NCBI GenBank assembly: GCA_903231505.1
Contig: CAFBRK010000054.1
Location: 1-64,000, forward strand
Length of the DNA stretch: 64,000 nucleotides
Source of the DNA: Olavius algarvensis associated proteobacterium Delta 3
GTDB lineage: Bacteria; Desulfobacterota; Desulfobacteria; Desulfobacterales; CAFBRK01
Reading direction: 5' to 3'
Below, piece after piece: positions 26,283 through 35,835 of this stretch; position 1 is the first letter of the stretch, and the number at the start of each line of letters is the position of its first letter. A model generated the notes under the pieces. It ran no database searches. It worked only from the letters and a program-made list of their open reading frames with translations, and was not told the DNA's origin. The translations under genes were made by a program, and so were the position numbers.

Positions 26283-26996
26283 TTAATATTGCCAGACGGA
26301 ATCCGTATCCTTGGGGGGTTCTTCGGCTGGAGCGCTGTAGCTATTCCATGTCCCGTTGGTGGATTCGTCCGTGGTGGTGATTTGCACGATCTCATCGCAA
26401 AGGCTTTCGATCTCGTCCGCGGCTTTGCTCGCGGACGCATATTGTGTCACCGAGACGCCCGAGGTTAACGAATCGATATACGCAACACGCTGGCAAAGTT
26501 CGGTGTCGAAAATATCGTATTGAAATACTTCGACCGCCTGGCGTGCGTCCCGGCCGACGCGGGTGCCTGGAATCTTGCGGTTGATGAGCAACTTTACCTG
26601 CAGCTCGGGTCGAACGGCTTGAACCTCCTTTATCAATTCCAGTGTTGCCGAGCAGGACCAGATGTCCAGCGGGCTCGGGCTGACCGGGATAATCACCAGG
26701 TCTGCCACATGGAGTATCGAGTGGGTAATCTCGCCGATGGCCGGGGGGGCATCGATGATGACATGATCGTAGTCACGGCTGAACATCTCGATGGCAGCCA
26801 TTTCTACCGGCTCAGGCAGGTGAAGCAGTTCAAAGGCCTCGTTGTCTTCCACGGCGTGCCACTGGGAGGCGCTCCCCTGGGGGTCTGCGTCAATGAATAC
26901 AACGCGGTTGTTTTTCCGCCTCAGGCTGACGGCCAGATTGATTGCTGCGGTTGTTTTACCGACCCCACCCTTCTGATTCACAAAACAGATGATCAT
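26283..26996 (-). CDS. ParA/MinD-family ATPase
   Basis: A 237-residue ATPase with the deviant Walker A K-G-G-V-G-K-T-T at residues 9-16, Walker A' F-I-D-A-D-P-Q-G, and Walker B I-I-D-A-P-P. This family positions DNA or protein complexes by forming ATP-dependent dimers on the nucleoid. No ParB gene or parS-like array is adjacent; the only partner is the FN3-like gene. It therefore probably positions something other than chromosome or plasmid. The start has an AAGGGGAGGGG box upstream. Confidence 0.88.
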   Translation of the reverse strand: MIICFVNQKGGVGKTTAAINLAVSLRRKNNRVVFIDADPQGSASQWHAVEDNEAFELLHLPEPVEMAAIEMFSRDYDHVIIDAPPAIGEITHSILHVADLVIIPVSPSPLDIWSCSATLELIKEVQAVRPELQVKLLINRKIPGTRVGRDARQAVEVFQYDIFDTELCQRVAYIDSLTSGVSVTQYASASKAADEIESLCDEIVQITTTDESTNGTWNSYSAPAEEPPKDTDSVWQY

Positions 26997-27241
26997 GTGT
27001 GCCCCTCCCCTTTTGGTAGATTCATGTTAGTGCATTCGTCCAAGCGTGGTACTGCGGCAACGATATGAATGTGCGTTCCGGAGGTGTGGTGCTGCATTCA
27101 CCCGACGATGTGTGATGCCGGTCACGGTCTCTACCCGCCTACACAACTCCAAGCCGGTTGTCAACGAAATACTACACGATATAGGGTATATGTTGGGGAA
27201 TAAAACAATATGTAGTGGTTTAAGAAATGCTCGAAAAGCGG

Positions 27242-28543
27242 TCAACCAGCGCTGCGGGCAGATTGGACAATCTTCAGCGCCGAAGAGAGCACCGGTTCCT
27301 GAAACCGGTAATGCAAGGCTTTGATTAACATATCCGGACTGATGGCACGGTTCCGGGTGGACAAGACGCCCAGGGCCGCCAGGGCCCAATCCGGGGGACG
27401 TATGCCGAGGCCTTTGAAATTGACCGAGATGACTTCTGCCCGGCATTCCGGAATGGCGACGCCTTCCGCCCGGATGACCAGAGCGGTGTCCTCGAGGCTC
27501 TCAAAAACGCTGCTCCGCCGGGCAACACCTTCGTCGGCAATGGCGATCACGACCGAATGGCGCTGAGTGCCGGTGTATCCGATGGCGGTTGGGGACAAAA
27601 TCATTTCGCTGATGGACGGCCCCCGAAGCACGGTGATGTTGTACTCATTTTTCTGGGTGGCCTGAAGACCTGCGGTCATGCCGGCCATGCAGAGAATCTC
27701 ACCCGCGGTGATGATCCGTTGACCGGCGCTTCCCATCACGATGATATCCTGTCGAAGGTTCTGCGGGGGGGCCACCTCTTTATCGATGGTTGTCGGCCGC
27801 GGCAATGCATCCTGTCTGCGTGCTTCCTCCCGGTAGTATTCGCCATACTCCCGACGCTGGTTTTCCGCCACCGGACCGGGGGTCGGCTCGAGACGTGCCA
27901 GTGCATCGTCGATCATCGCGGGGGTAAGTCGGTTGTTTCGGGTGTATCGGCCGGGGCACACACCCCATACGTCTACCACTGAGAAACCCCTGAAGGTCAT
28001 GGCCCTTTCGAATTCCCGGGACAGATCTTTGCTGTAAGTCGAGCAGCGCGACACATAGGGCGCTCCGGCTGCAGAGGCCACCTGACAAATATCCAGAGGC
28101 CGTTCCAGTCGGTTTAAAAAGCCGGATCCGATCGACGCTTCCGGCGGCGTTGTCGCGGAGAATTGCCCCCCGGTCATACCGAAATTAAAGTTGTTGAGTA
28201 CCAGGAGCGTAAGATCCACGTTGCGCCGACAGGCAGCCAGAAAATGGGCCCCACCAATACCCTGCCCGCCGTCTCCCATGGTGACCACCACATGCAGGTC
28301 GGGGCACGCCATCTTTAGACCGGTGGCATAGGTCAATGCCCGTCCGTGCAGACCGTGCATGGCGTGGGTATGAAAAAAGGTGTCAAATAGACCTGAGCAG
28401 CCGATATCGCTGACAATGACGATCTGATGCCCTTCCAGACCCAAACGTGAAAACGCCTCGTCCAGGGTGCGGGTGACTTTGTCGTGAGCGCATCCCTGGC
28501 AAAACACGGGGGGCCGTGTTGTATCCAGTAGACTGGCAGCCAT
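27242..28543 (-). CDS. 2-oxoacid:ferredoxin oxidoreductase, fused beta-gamma subunits
   Basis: A 433-residue protein. Residues about 1-240 form the thiamine-pyrophosphate-binding beta subunit: F-C-Q-G-C-A-H near the start, G-D-G-G-Q-G and L-N-N-F-N-F-G-M-T-G-G-Q. Residues about 260-433 form the gamma domain, beginning I-I-V-M-G-S-A-G-Q-R-I. The fusion puts the two chains in one. The enzyme decarboxylates a 2-oxoacid (2-oxoglutarate or a branched/aromatic one) to the CoA ester and reduces ferredoxin. It directly follows the alpha gene with one base between stop and start. No ferredoxin-like delta gene is adjacent. Confidence 0.87.
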   Translation of the reverse strand: MAASLLDTTRPPVFCQGCAHDKVTRTLDEAFSRLGLEGHQIVIVSDIGCSGLFDTFFHTHAMHGLHGRALTYATGLKMACPDLHVVVTMGDGGQGIGGAHFLAACRRNVDLTLLVLNNFNFGMTGGQFSATTPPEASIGSGFLNRLERPLDICQVASAAGAPYVSRCSTYSKDLSREFERAMTFRGFSVVDVWGVCPGRYTRNNRLTPAMIDDALARLEPTPGPVAENQRREYGEYYREEARRQDALPRPTTIDKEVAPPQNLRQDIIVMGSAGQRIITAGEILCMAGMTAGLQATQKNEYNITVLRGPSISEMILSPTAIGYTGTQRHSVVIAIADEGVARRSSVFESLEDTALVIRAEGVAIPECRAEVISVNFKGLGIRPPDWALAALGVLSTRNRAISPDMLIKALHYRFQEPVLSSALKIVQSARSAG

Positions 28544-28544
28544 G

Positions 28545-29657
28545 TTACACCGTCTCTCGAATGTCTTCGGGGGATATCAAGGTGCCGTCCATCCGTCCAA
28601 CGAAGTCAATAGTGTGTTGCGGCAGGAGTCGCTCGATCTCGCGAACATACTGGCCATTGTTCATTTCCGCCACGATCACACGCTCGATGTTCTCAGCTGT
28701 TTTCCGGATCAGGCGGCCCGGCACCGGCCACAGCGTTTTTAGCACCAGCAGCGACACGCGTTCCCCTGCGGTCCGCAGGTCATCCAGGGCGACCCGGGCG
28801 GCGCGGGCGGTTATCCCGTAGGTAATGATCAGGATACCGGCGTCGTCCTGGGCATCAACCTCGTGGAGGCTGAAGTTCCCGACGGCGCCGGCCACTTTAC
28901 GGGTCATCCGGTCGAGTATTCGGGAGATCTCTCCGGGATCCGTGGTAATGTATCCGTCCGTTCCATGGGTGGACGAGGTCTGCCGCACGACCCTGGGACC
29001 GCCAATCGGTAGAAAATCAGGAACGGTCCGATCGTCTCGGACGGCAAACGGTTGAAACCGGTCAGGGTCGGGAGATGCGGTGCGCTTGAGCGGCCTTGAC
29101 GAGGGGACGGTTTCCACATCGATGCTTTCCCGTGTCATGCCGATTTCTTTGTTGGAGGCAACAAACACCGGACACCGGTAAGTCTCTGACAGGTTGAAGG
29201 CTTCCCGGGTCAGCATATAACAATCCCGAACATCGGACGGTGCCAGGACGATGACCGGCAGACCACCGCTGTTGCCCCATCGAAGAAACTGAATATCTCC
29301 ATCGGCACCCCGGGTCGCCGAACCGGTGGACGGTCCCAAACGCTGCACATCCACGATGACGATCGGGATCTCGCCGCCGATGGCAAAGGATATTTGCTCG
29401 CTGTAGAGGCTGATACCCGGTCCGGAGGTGGCGGTCATGACTTTCAGGCCGGCCATGGAGGCGCCGAGACAGAAACCGATGGAGGCGATTTCGTCTTCGC
29501 CCTGTAGGCAGATTCCCCCTGCCGGGGGCAGGAGCCTCAGCATCGTATTGTAAATGGTCGTTGCCGGGGTGATCGGATAGCCGGCAAAAAAACGGCATCC
29601 GGCGTCGAACGCCCCCCAAGCGACCGCCTCGTTGCCTTCCATGAAACTCATCGCCAT
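28545..29657 (-). CDS. 2-oxoacid:ferredoxin oxidoreductase, alpha subunit
   Basis: A 370-residue alpha (pyrimidine-binding) subunit. It has the N-terminal G-N-E-A-V-A-W-G-A, G-Y-P-I-T-P-A-T with the catalytic-side residues, and Q-G-E-D-E-I-A-S-I-G segments of KorA/VorA proteins, and the C-terminal V-L-K-T-L-W-P-V-P. It pairs with the fused beta-gamma chain at 27242-28543. Whether it is a 2-oxoglutarate or 2-oxoisovalerate type cannot be told from sequence alone. Confidence 0.88.
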   Translation of the reverse strand: MAMSFMEGNEAVAWGAFDAGCRFFAGYPITPATTIYNTMLRLLPPAGGICLQGEDEIASIGFCLGASMAGLKVMTATSGPGISLYSEQISFAIGGEIPIVIVDVQRLGPSTGSATRGADGDIQFLRWGNSGGLPVIVLAPSDVRDCYMLTREAFNLSETYRCPVFVASNKEIGMTRESIDVETVPSSRPLKRTASPDPDRFQPFAVRDDRTVPDFLPIGGPRVVRQTSSTHGTDGYITTDPGEISRILDRMTRKVAGAVGNFSLHEVDAQDDAGILIITYGITARAARVALDDLRTAGERVSLLVLKTLWPVPGRLIRKTAENIERVIVAEMNNGQYVREIERLLPQHTIDFVGRMDGTLISPEDIRETV

Positions 29658-29730
29658 GAAACGATTCCCATTTCAAGTGACCGATAGATGATCGGACACC
29701 GGATTCAAGATACAAGTTAACCTGGAATCA

Positions 29731-29804
29731 TGGAGTGCTGGAGTGGCGGAGTGATGGGATTTCGGGACTTGAAGGTTTTCCATTACTCCAATACTCCAGT
29801 ACTC
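29731..29804. repeat. Inverted repeat with GGAGT units, upstream of the alpha-subunit gene
   Basis: The left arm TGGAGTGCTGGAGTGGCGG and following AGTGATGG (29731-29757) pairs with the right arm at 29780-29804 (inverse GAGTACTGGAGTATTGGAGTAATGG). Arms are about 26 bases with a few mismatches and a loop near 22 bases. Confidence 0.75.
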
Positions 29805-29879
29805 TCGGTACTATTCTGTATTCCCTCTGAACCATCCTCCAACCGTCAAACCCGTCTTCGCTCCTGCGGAGCTACGCCG

Positions 29880-29913
29880 GGCAAGCCGGGCCCACGGGCA
29901 AACGGGCAAACCG
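29880..29913. repeat. GGCAAACGGGC tract, copy 1
   Basis: GGGCAAACGGGCAAACCG and neighbouring GGCAAGCCGGGCCCAC. Related tracts are at 60079-60106 and 61630-61680. Confidence 0.65.
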
Positions 29914-29925
29914 TCGACCGGTTGC

Positions 29926-30768
29926 TCATGCCCCGACGCTCTCCAGCAATGCCCGGGAAAGCTTCCTTGCCATCTGTCCTACCTTCCCGTCTCCGATGGT
30001 TCTCCCGTCGATGGCAACGATCGGCAGCACTTCCGTAACCGTTCCGGTGAGAAATACCTCGTCAGCGGCATATAGGGTGTCCACATCAAAGAACCGCTCC
30101 TCCGCCGGCAGGTCCCTTTCAGCACAAATATCCAGAATCACCTGGCGTGTGATGCCCGGCAGTATTTGCTCCGTCAAGGGGTGGGTGATCAGCCGGCCAT
30201 CGTTTGCAATAATCACATTGGAACTGGTCGCCTCCCGGACAATACCACTCTCTGAAACGAAGATGGCGTCGAAGACTCCTGCTTCCAGGGCCTGTTGCTT
30301 GGCCATTGCATTGGCAAGAAGCTGAACTGTTTTGATATCGCATCGCCCCCATCGTAAATCGGTGAGAGTGATGGCTGTCGCCCCGTTGTGCCGAAACTCC
30401 GGCGGTTTCTCGTGCACCGGTCGAACCGTCATCATAAACTGCGGTTGGGGATCGTCCGGATAGGCATGGTCTCGAGGTGCCACGCCACGGGATATTTGCA
30501 GGTAAATGCCGGCGCGCTGGATACCGGATTGTTCAAAAAGCTCGAGGATGGCCCGGCGGATCATATCCCGGGACATCTTCGGAAAAGAAAGCGCCGTCAT
30601 GGATCGGTCGAGCCGGTCCAGGTGCTCTTCCAGGTAGACCAGTTTTCCCTGGTAGCTTGCGATGTATTCATAGACAGCGTCTCCGAAATTGTACCCACGG
30701 TCTTCGATGGGAACCTTCGCCTCATCTATCGGCATGATCGTGCCGTTCATATATGCCAGTTCCTGCAT
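29926..30768 (-). CDS. dat: D-amino-acid aminotransferase (PLP fold type IV)
   Basis: A 280-residue class IV aminotransferase of D-alanine transaminase size. Seen: I-E-D-R-G-Y-N-F-G-D-A-V-Y-E near residue 21, the catalytic-lysine segment D-I-K-T-V-Q-L-L near 144, and the phosphate-binding R-E-A-T-S-S-N and L-P-G-I-T-R. It interconverts D-alanine and D-glutamate for peptidoglycan precursors. The branched-chain IlvE type cannot be fully excluded. The start has AGGAGGATCC upstream. Confidence 0.85.
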   Translation of the reverse strand: MQELAYMNGTIMPIDEAKVPIEDRGYNFGDAVYEYIASYQGKLVYLEEHLDRLDRSMTALSFPKMSRDMIRRAILELFEQSGIQRAGIYLQISRGVAPRDHAYPDDPQPQFMMTVRPVHEKPPEFRHNGATAITLTDLRWGRCDIKTVQLLANAMAKQQALEAGVFDAIFVSESGIVREATSSNVIIANDGRLITHPLTEQILPGITRQVILDICAERDLPAEERFFDVDTLYAADEVFLTGTVTEVLPIVAIDGRTIGDGKVGQMARKLSRALLESVGA

Positions 30769-31114
30769 GGGGATCCTCCTGGTTATGGTCTTCTGATAGT
30801 AGTGGTTAAATGCGGCCTTCCGATTTTGTCAGCCATGCACCACCCGTCGTATGTTTCGCTGCGGTTATCGTCGTTGCCGGAACTACGTTCCGTTCCAACA
30901 CATCGATTTTTTCCATCAATTGAAATCCGTGTCAAGTGGGTCCGGATCTCCTCCTGCTCGGTCTCGAAATCGAAACCGGGATACCTTCTTTTCAGTTGAT
31001 ATCGATCGATACCGATTGCGATGATTCCGCTACTTTCGCACAAGCAGACATCCGCCGTTGGGAACGGACGCCTGATATTTTCGAAAGTACGAGCATCTGT
31101 CCTCAGGCGCGACG
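30769..31114. other. Intergenic region, no gene supported
   Basis: A short minus-strand frame at 30783-31043 has no family signal and sits in the leader of the aminotransferase gene; I do not count it. No clear terminator was found after the deacetylase gene. Confidence 0.4.
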
Positions 31115-32092
31115 TTACCCGGCCGGATGGACCACCTGGGATGCGGGAACAAGCTCCATGTCTTTTTCGAGCTCGGGTAAAATGTCCCTCAATACACGAA
31201 ACGTCAAGCGATTCGGATGAGCGATACCGATGGCTTGGCCGTGACGTTTAGCGATCCCGATCAGTTTTTGACTCTGGCGCCGTATGAAGTCAGGGTCCTG
31301 GACGTGATCCAGGAATATGTCCCGCTCAGAAAATCGTAGCTTGAACATATGCGCCGATGGCCGACACAATGTGTTTGGTGTGGTCCGGCTGTCGATAAAA
31401 TATAAATCACGCTGCTTCAAAATCGAGAATATCTGATAAAGCTGAGACGAATTGGCCGTCAGTCGTGACCCCATGTGATTGTTGACTCCCCGTACAGTCG
31501 GTATCACATCCAAATTTCGCTCCAGCTGAGCAATCAATTCGTCCGGTGACATGGCCGACATCAACGCCCCGGGACCGGGGTTTACATGAGGATATTCATC
31601 CGGTTCCATCGGCAGGTGGAGCATAATCTCAACCCCCATTGTATCGGCTTCCCGCGCAATCTTCCGGGTATAGGGTGCGTGGGGTAGAATTGAAAAGGTG
31701 ATGGGTCTACCCAGGGACAGGAACCGCTCCGCTATGGCCGGATCATAACCGAGATCATCGATGATGATGGCCACTTTGGGTTTGGCGAATCGGTTCGGCG
31801 TTCGGCTTTCCGGAAGCCGCGGGAGAACCGGTATGTCCCGGTCCGGATAAATTTCAAAGGCCGGCTTCGGATAGGCAGGGGCTGACGGTGCCGGAGCGTC
31901 CGGTGCCGGCACCACCGGCGCCGGTGGTGGGAGGCTGACAATATGATGGGTGATGACGCCGGCGGCGACAACCAGGACGATTAACACAACCAACCCCAAC
32001 ACCACCCGAAACAGCTGAAATCGGAGTGGCGGCGGCTTTGGCGATCGCTTGCGAGTCTTTTTTTTGGAAGGCCCTTTTCGTGTTCTTGCCAT
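31115..32092 (-). CDS. Divergent polysaccharide deacetylase (YibQ-like)
   Basis: A 325-residue protein with an N-terminal basic stretch, one membrane helix (residues about 27-50), a Pro/Ala-rich linker (55-80) and a deacetylase-like NodB fold. Key segments are V-A-I-I-I-D-D-L-G at about 108 and L-H-L-P-M-E-P, V-N-N-H-M-G-S with the metal residues, and a C-terminal I-G-I-A-H-P. This family is often found beside CtpA and EnvC genes. It is anchored facing the periplasm, with an envelope role inferred. Its ATG directly follows the ctpA stop (TAGATG). Confidence 0.85.
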   Translation of the reverse strand: MARTRKGPSKKKTRKRSPKPPPLRFQLFRVVLGLVVLIVLVVAAGVITHHIVSLPPPAPVVPAPDAPAPSAPAYPKPAFEIYPDRDIPVLPRLPESRTPNRFAKPKVAIIIDDLGYDPAIAERFLSLGRPITFSILPHAPYTRKIAREADTMGVEIMLHLPMEPDEYPHVNPGPGALMSAMSPDELIAQLERNLDVIPTVRGVNNHMGSRLTANSSQLYQIFSILKQRDLYFIDSRTTPNTLCRPSAHMFKLRFSERDIFLDHVQDPDFIRRQSQKLIGIAKRHGQAIGIAHPNRLTFRVLRDILPELEKDMELVPASQVVHPAG

Positions 32093-33451
32093 CTAGCCCA
32101 TCAGATTTTTGAAAATATCGTAACCGGTCAAAAGTTCCAGGGCACGCTGAACCTGGTAATCGGTCATGAGCTTTTCCTTGCTGAGAGGGCCATGGGGGTT
32201 TTGGGGCAGAGAATCCTCCGGTGGCGTCGGCGTCTTGCCTTGTTTTCCCGGTGTGCCTCCCGGGTCTTCGGGTTCGCCTTCCAGGTGGTTTTTCAGGTCT
32301 TTTTCTTTAAGGGTGCGCCCGGCGGTCTCATCGGCAATCGGAACTTGGGCAGGGAGAACCTCAATGTCCGGCTCGATTCCCTGGGCTTGGATAGAGCGAT
32401 CGTTGGGGGTGTAGTACAAGGCGATGGTAAACTTGAGTCCGTAACCTTCTCGGAGACTTTCCACCGTCTGGACCGAACCCTTCCCGAAAGAGGTGGTGCC
32501 CAGTATCAGGGCCCGTTTGTGATCCTGAAGAGCACCCGCTACAATTTCAGATGCGCTGGCGCTGCCGCCGTTGATCAAGACGACAATCGGATAATCCCGC
32601 GCCGTAGCGTTGGGGCTCGCTTCGAATACTTTGGTGTTTTTCTTTTGCCGGCCCTTTATGCTGACGATCGTTCCTTGCTCAAGGAACACGTCGGAGACAC
32701 TGACGGCCTGATTTAATAAGCCGCCGGGATTGTTCCGTAAATCGAGGATCAATCCCTTCATCGGCGTTTCAAGAGATTCGAGTTCCCTGAGAGCGGCCTC
32801 CAGTTTATCGGTGGTATTGTCCTGGAAGTTGGTGATCCAGACGCACCCGTAGCCTGGTTTGACCACGACCCACTTTACACTTTCAATGGGTATAATGTCC
32901 CGTACCAGCGTAAAGTCCAGTGTTTCCCGGCTTTCCTTGCGGAATATGGTGATGACCACATCGGTGCCCTTGGGACCTCGCATTTTCCGGACCGACTCCC
33001 ACAGCATCAAATCCTTGGTGGACTCGCCGTCGACTTTAATGATCATGTCGCCGGCCTGGATGCCGGCTTCGTATGCGGGGGTTCCCACAATTGGGGATAT
33101 TACTGTGGGGACGCCGTCCCTCATGGTGATGACGATCCCGATTCCACCGAATTCGCCTTTTGTGTCCACCTGAAGATCCTCAAACGCCTCCGGTGGTAAG
33201 AATTGGGAGTGGGGATCCAGGCTACCCACCATCCCCTGGATGGCTTTCTCGATCAGTTCTTTGGAATCGACCTCTTCCACATAATTTTTCTCTACTATTT
33301 CTATGACATCGGAGAAGAGCTTAAGGCCCTCGTAGGTTTCCTCGCTGTCGGCAAACAGGTCCCGGTAAAATCCGGCACCCACCGTCATGAACGCGACGGC
33401 GATCACCGCGACAAGCATAATTCGGATGTTTTGTCTTCCAGTTCCAGCCAT
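32093..33451 (-). CDS. ctpA: Carboxy-terminal processing protease CtpA (S41)
   Basis: A 452-residue protease with an N-terminal signal-anchor, a PDZ domain (G-I-G-I-V... I-Q-A-G-D-M-I-I-K-V) and the S41 catalytic core. The Ser is in G-G-S-A-S-A-S-E and the Lys in T-S-F-G-K-G-S-V-Q. CtpA trims periplasmic proteins, including peptidoglycan hydrolases and their regulators. The C-terminal tail is Pro/Asp-rich. The start is ATG 33451, which has AGGAG four to six bases upstream; ATG 33484 would add 11 residues. Confidence 0.93.
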   Translation of the reverse strand: MAGTGRQNIRIMLVAVIAVAFMTVGAGFYRDLFADSEETYEGLKLFSDVIEIVEKNYVEEVDSKELIEKAIQGMVGSLDPHSQFLPPEAFEDLQVDTKGEFGGIGIVITMRDGVPTVISPIVGTPAYEAGIQAGDMIIKVDGESTKDLMLWESVRKMRGPKGTDVVITIFRKESRETLDFTLVRDIIPIESVKWVVVKPGYGCVWITNFQDNTTDKLEAALRELESLETPMKGLILDLRNNPGGLLNQAVSVSDVFLEQGTIVSIKGRQKKNTKVFEASPNATARDYPIVVLINGGSASASEIVAGALQDHKRALILGTTSFGKGSVQTVESLREGYGLKFTIALYYTPNDRSIQAQGIEPDIEVLPAQVPIADETAGRTLKEKDLKNHLEGEPEDPGGTPGKQGKTPTPPEDSLPQNPHGPLSKEKLMTDYQVQRALELLTGYDIFKNLMG

Positions 33452-33496
33452 ATCGTCTCCTACTGATTGCAGAAAATATTTCATGCCGTATACGGG

Positions 33497-34960
33497 TTAG
33501 CCCGTTCGCATCCATTTCAGCGGGTCCAACGGTTTGCCATGATGGCGGACCTCGAAATACAGCCGTGGCCCGGCTAAAGAACCCGTGTCCCCCACGGTGG
33601 CGATGACTTCATCTGTATCAACGGGTTCGCCCTTGCGCTTGAAAAGATCTTCGGCATGGGCGTACACCGTGTAATAATTCTGGCCATGATCAATGATGAT
33701 CATATTTCCATAGCCTTTCAACCAATCGGCGTATAAAACACGGCCGGCCGAAACCGCCCGGATAGGTTCTCCCCGATCCGCCCGAATGTCGATGCCGCTT
33801 CGAAAATGAACCACATTCAAGCGTTTGTCCTTATACGGTCCAAACCGATTTACTATTATACCTTCCACCGGCATCTTAAGCAACCCTTTAAAATCGATGA
33901 ATCTTTTTGTATCGATCGATTTTTCCGAGGACGCGATATCGGCCTCTTGTTTGAGTGACCGCAGTATACGGTCCAAGTCCTCAGATGCCTTTTTCAGAGA
34001 CGCAATGGTCGCCAGTTCCAAAGATTTTTCCTGCCGGATTTTTTCAAGGAGCCCATTTCTCTCGTTTTGCTCTTCGGCCATGGATTTGATTCGGGAGCGG
34101 AGCTCGTTCTCCAACTCTTTTTGTCGGGATCTGCGAACATGAAGGTCCGCCAAATTTTGCCGAAGCTTCTCCCTTTTTGTTTTCAGCGTGTCCCAGACAG
34201 TGTCGTCGTATTCGAGCACCCGTTCCATGGCGGCCTTGCGATGAAAAAGCTCGGCTACGGAGCCGGCGGAGGCCAGCACATGCAGCTTGCCCAGCCAGCT
34301 TAGCTTATAATACGCCACAAGGCGTTTGGCAGCGTAGCGTTCAAGTTCGAGGATGTCCTTTTCGAGGACGGCCGATTCCTCGCTGATGGCCTGGATCCGG
34401 AGGCCTAAAGACGTTAATGAGGACCGGGTTTTGGCGATTTGCTTTCGTGAATGGTTCAGGGCCAGACCGATATCGTTGAGTCGATCGATGACCTCCTTTT
34501 CCTGGCGGGTGACTTTATCAAGGCTGTCCTTGCGCTGTTTCATCCGCCGGTGAATCTGTTCGGCCTCCTTTTGAAACCGGTCGATTTTGGCCCGGGTTTC
34601 CCCTCCACCGGCGTCGGAACCGGGTCTATCGTCGACGATGATGACATATTTCTTTCGGTTTCGAATATAGCCGGTCCGATTCCCCAGATCGATCTCGATC
34701 CAGCCGTCCAGCAGCCGGAGAATGCGGACCTGGGTATCCCGTTCCAGGACCTTGATGGGCGGCCTGTCCATGTTCGGTTCAGGACGGACGTTCAGCCGGT
34801 CGATGGTAATCATTCCGTACTGGACGGCCATTGCCACTCCGGGAATTATCAGCAGAAGGCCGATGGCCAACCATAACGAACGGCGCAGTGTCTCGGTTGG
34901 ACACCGGCAGTGGGTTCGGCCGATCGGGGATGGAAGATGAAACCGCTTCCTGGCTGTCAT
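33497..34960 (-). CDS. envC: EnvC-like murein hydrolase activator with SH3b domain
   Basis: A 487-residue periplasmic protein: signal anchor (residues about 28-48), an SH3-like domain (about 50-105; D-R-L-N-V-R-P-E-P, W-I-E-I-D-L-G), a long coiled coil (about 120-355) and a C-terminal LytM/M23 domain. The LytM catalytic residues are lost: R-S-G-I-D has Arg for the first His, and L-Y-F-E-V-R has Tyr for the usual His. It is therefore an activator, like E. coli EnvC, recruited by FtsEX. Its start overlaps the ftsX stop by four bases (ATGA at 34957-34960). Confidence 0.87.
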   Translation of the reverse strand: MTARKRFHLPSPIGRTHCRCPTETLRRSLWLAIGLLLIIPGVAMAVQYGMITIDRLNVRPEPNMDRPPIKVLERDTQVRILRLLDGWIEIDLGNRTGYIRNRKKYVIIVDDRPGSDAGGGETRAKIDRFQKEAEQIHRRMKQRKDSLDKVTRQEKEVIDRLNDIGLALNHSRKQIAKTRSSLTSLGLRIQAISEESAVLEKDILELERYAAKRLVAYYKLSWLGKLHVLASAGSVAELFHRKAAMERVLEYDDTVWDTLKTKREKLRQNLADLHVRRSRQKELENELRSRIKSMAEEQNERNGLLEKIRQEKSLELATIASLKKASEDLDRILRSLKQEADIASSEKSIDTKRFIDFKGLLKMPVEGIIVNRFGPYKDKRLNVVHFRSGIDIRADRGEPIRAVSAGRVLYADWLKGYGNMIIIDHGQNYYTVYAHAEDLFKRKGEPVDTDEVIATVGDTGSLAGPRLYFEVRHHGKPLDPLKWMRTG

Positions 34961-35835
34961 GTCTTCATGAATTGTTTGAGTGACAAATAGCAACCGAACC
35001 AGCCGACAATGATGCTGCCAAGCAGTATCGCGCCGACCATCTCCGGTGGGAGAAACCGCAGGGTAAATGAGTCGCCGGTCAGGCTGGCCTCGACATTGGA
35101 CGAAACGGCGAGGTACATCAGAAACAGCGAACCCAGCCCGATCACCCCGCCAAGAGCGCCCAGGATCATCCCTTCGATGTAAAACGGAGCCTTGATGAAA
35201 CCATCGGTGGCACCCACCAGACGCATGATTTCAACCTCCTCCCGTCGTGCGTAGATCAGGAGGCGAATGGTGTTGGCCACGATAAATACCGCCGCCATAA
35301 AAAAAAGGGCCCCTAACGCGGATCCGGCCAGGCGGAAAAGGTTGAACACCGAGGTCAAACGACCGATCCACTGTTGTCCGTACTCGACCTCCTCCACTTC
35401 AGGCAGTTGTTCCAGTTCCTTGGCCAGGGTTTCCATTTTACCTCCGGTCTGTGTCGTTGGGATCATACGGAGTTCGAACGCATCCGGGAGAGGATTGTGA
35501 TCGAGGCCGACGATGATGGAGGATTGGCGCTGCATCTGGTTACGCAACCGTTCGAGTGCTGCCTCTTTTGGGATGAACGACACCTCGGCGACACCGTACA
35601 TGTTCTGAATTTCCGCTCTCAGGCCGGGTATCCGGTCCCGTTGAAGATCCGGTTGAAGGTATACCATCATCCGGACCCCTTGCCGCCAGATGTTCACCAG
35701 GTCGCCCACGTTGGCCAAAAACAACGCAAAGGCGCTCAAAATAAGAATCGACAGTGAAATCGTCACCACTGTGATGCTGTTGAGAAAGCGGTTGCTGAGA
35801 AGGTCCTGAATCGCCCGCCGGTAGTATCGTTTCAT
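34957..35835 (-). CDS. ftsX: Cell-division permease FtsX
   Basis: A 292-residue membrane protein with four helices: one near 20-42, then about 165-190, 215-240 and 262-285, with a large periplasmic loop between the first two. This is the FtsX plan. The M-V-Y-L segment and [16 protein letters not shown] loop are typical. FtsX with FtsE forms a complex that controls division-site peptidoglycan hydrolysis through EnvC, the next gene. Its start overlaps the ftsE stop (TAATG). Confidence 0.93.
   Translation of the reverse strand: MKRYYRRAIQDLLSNRFLNSITVVTISLSILILSAFALFLANVGDLVNIWRQGVRMMVYLQPDLQRDRIPGLRAEIQNMYGVAEVSFIPKEAALERLRNQMQRQSSIIVGLDHNPLPDAFELRMIPTTQTGGKMETLAKELEQLPEVEEVEYGQQWIGRLTSVFNLFRLAGSALGALFFMAAVFIVANTIRLLIYARREEVEIMRLVGATDGFIKAPFYIEGMILGALGGVIGLGSLFLMYLAVSSNVEASLTGDSFTLRFLPPEMVGAILLGSIIVGWFGCYLSLKQFMKT

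Noticed and set aside
26283..26996. Plasmid or chromosome partition locus
   Set aside because: ParA alone, no ParB and no parS-like repeats; the neighbour is an FN3-like protein.
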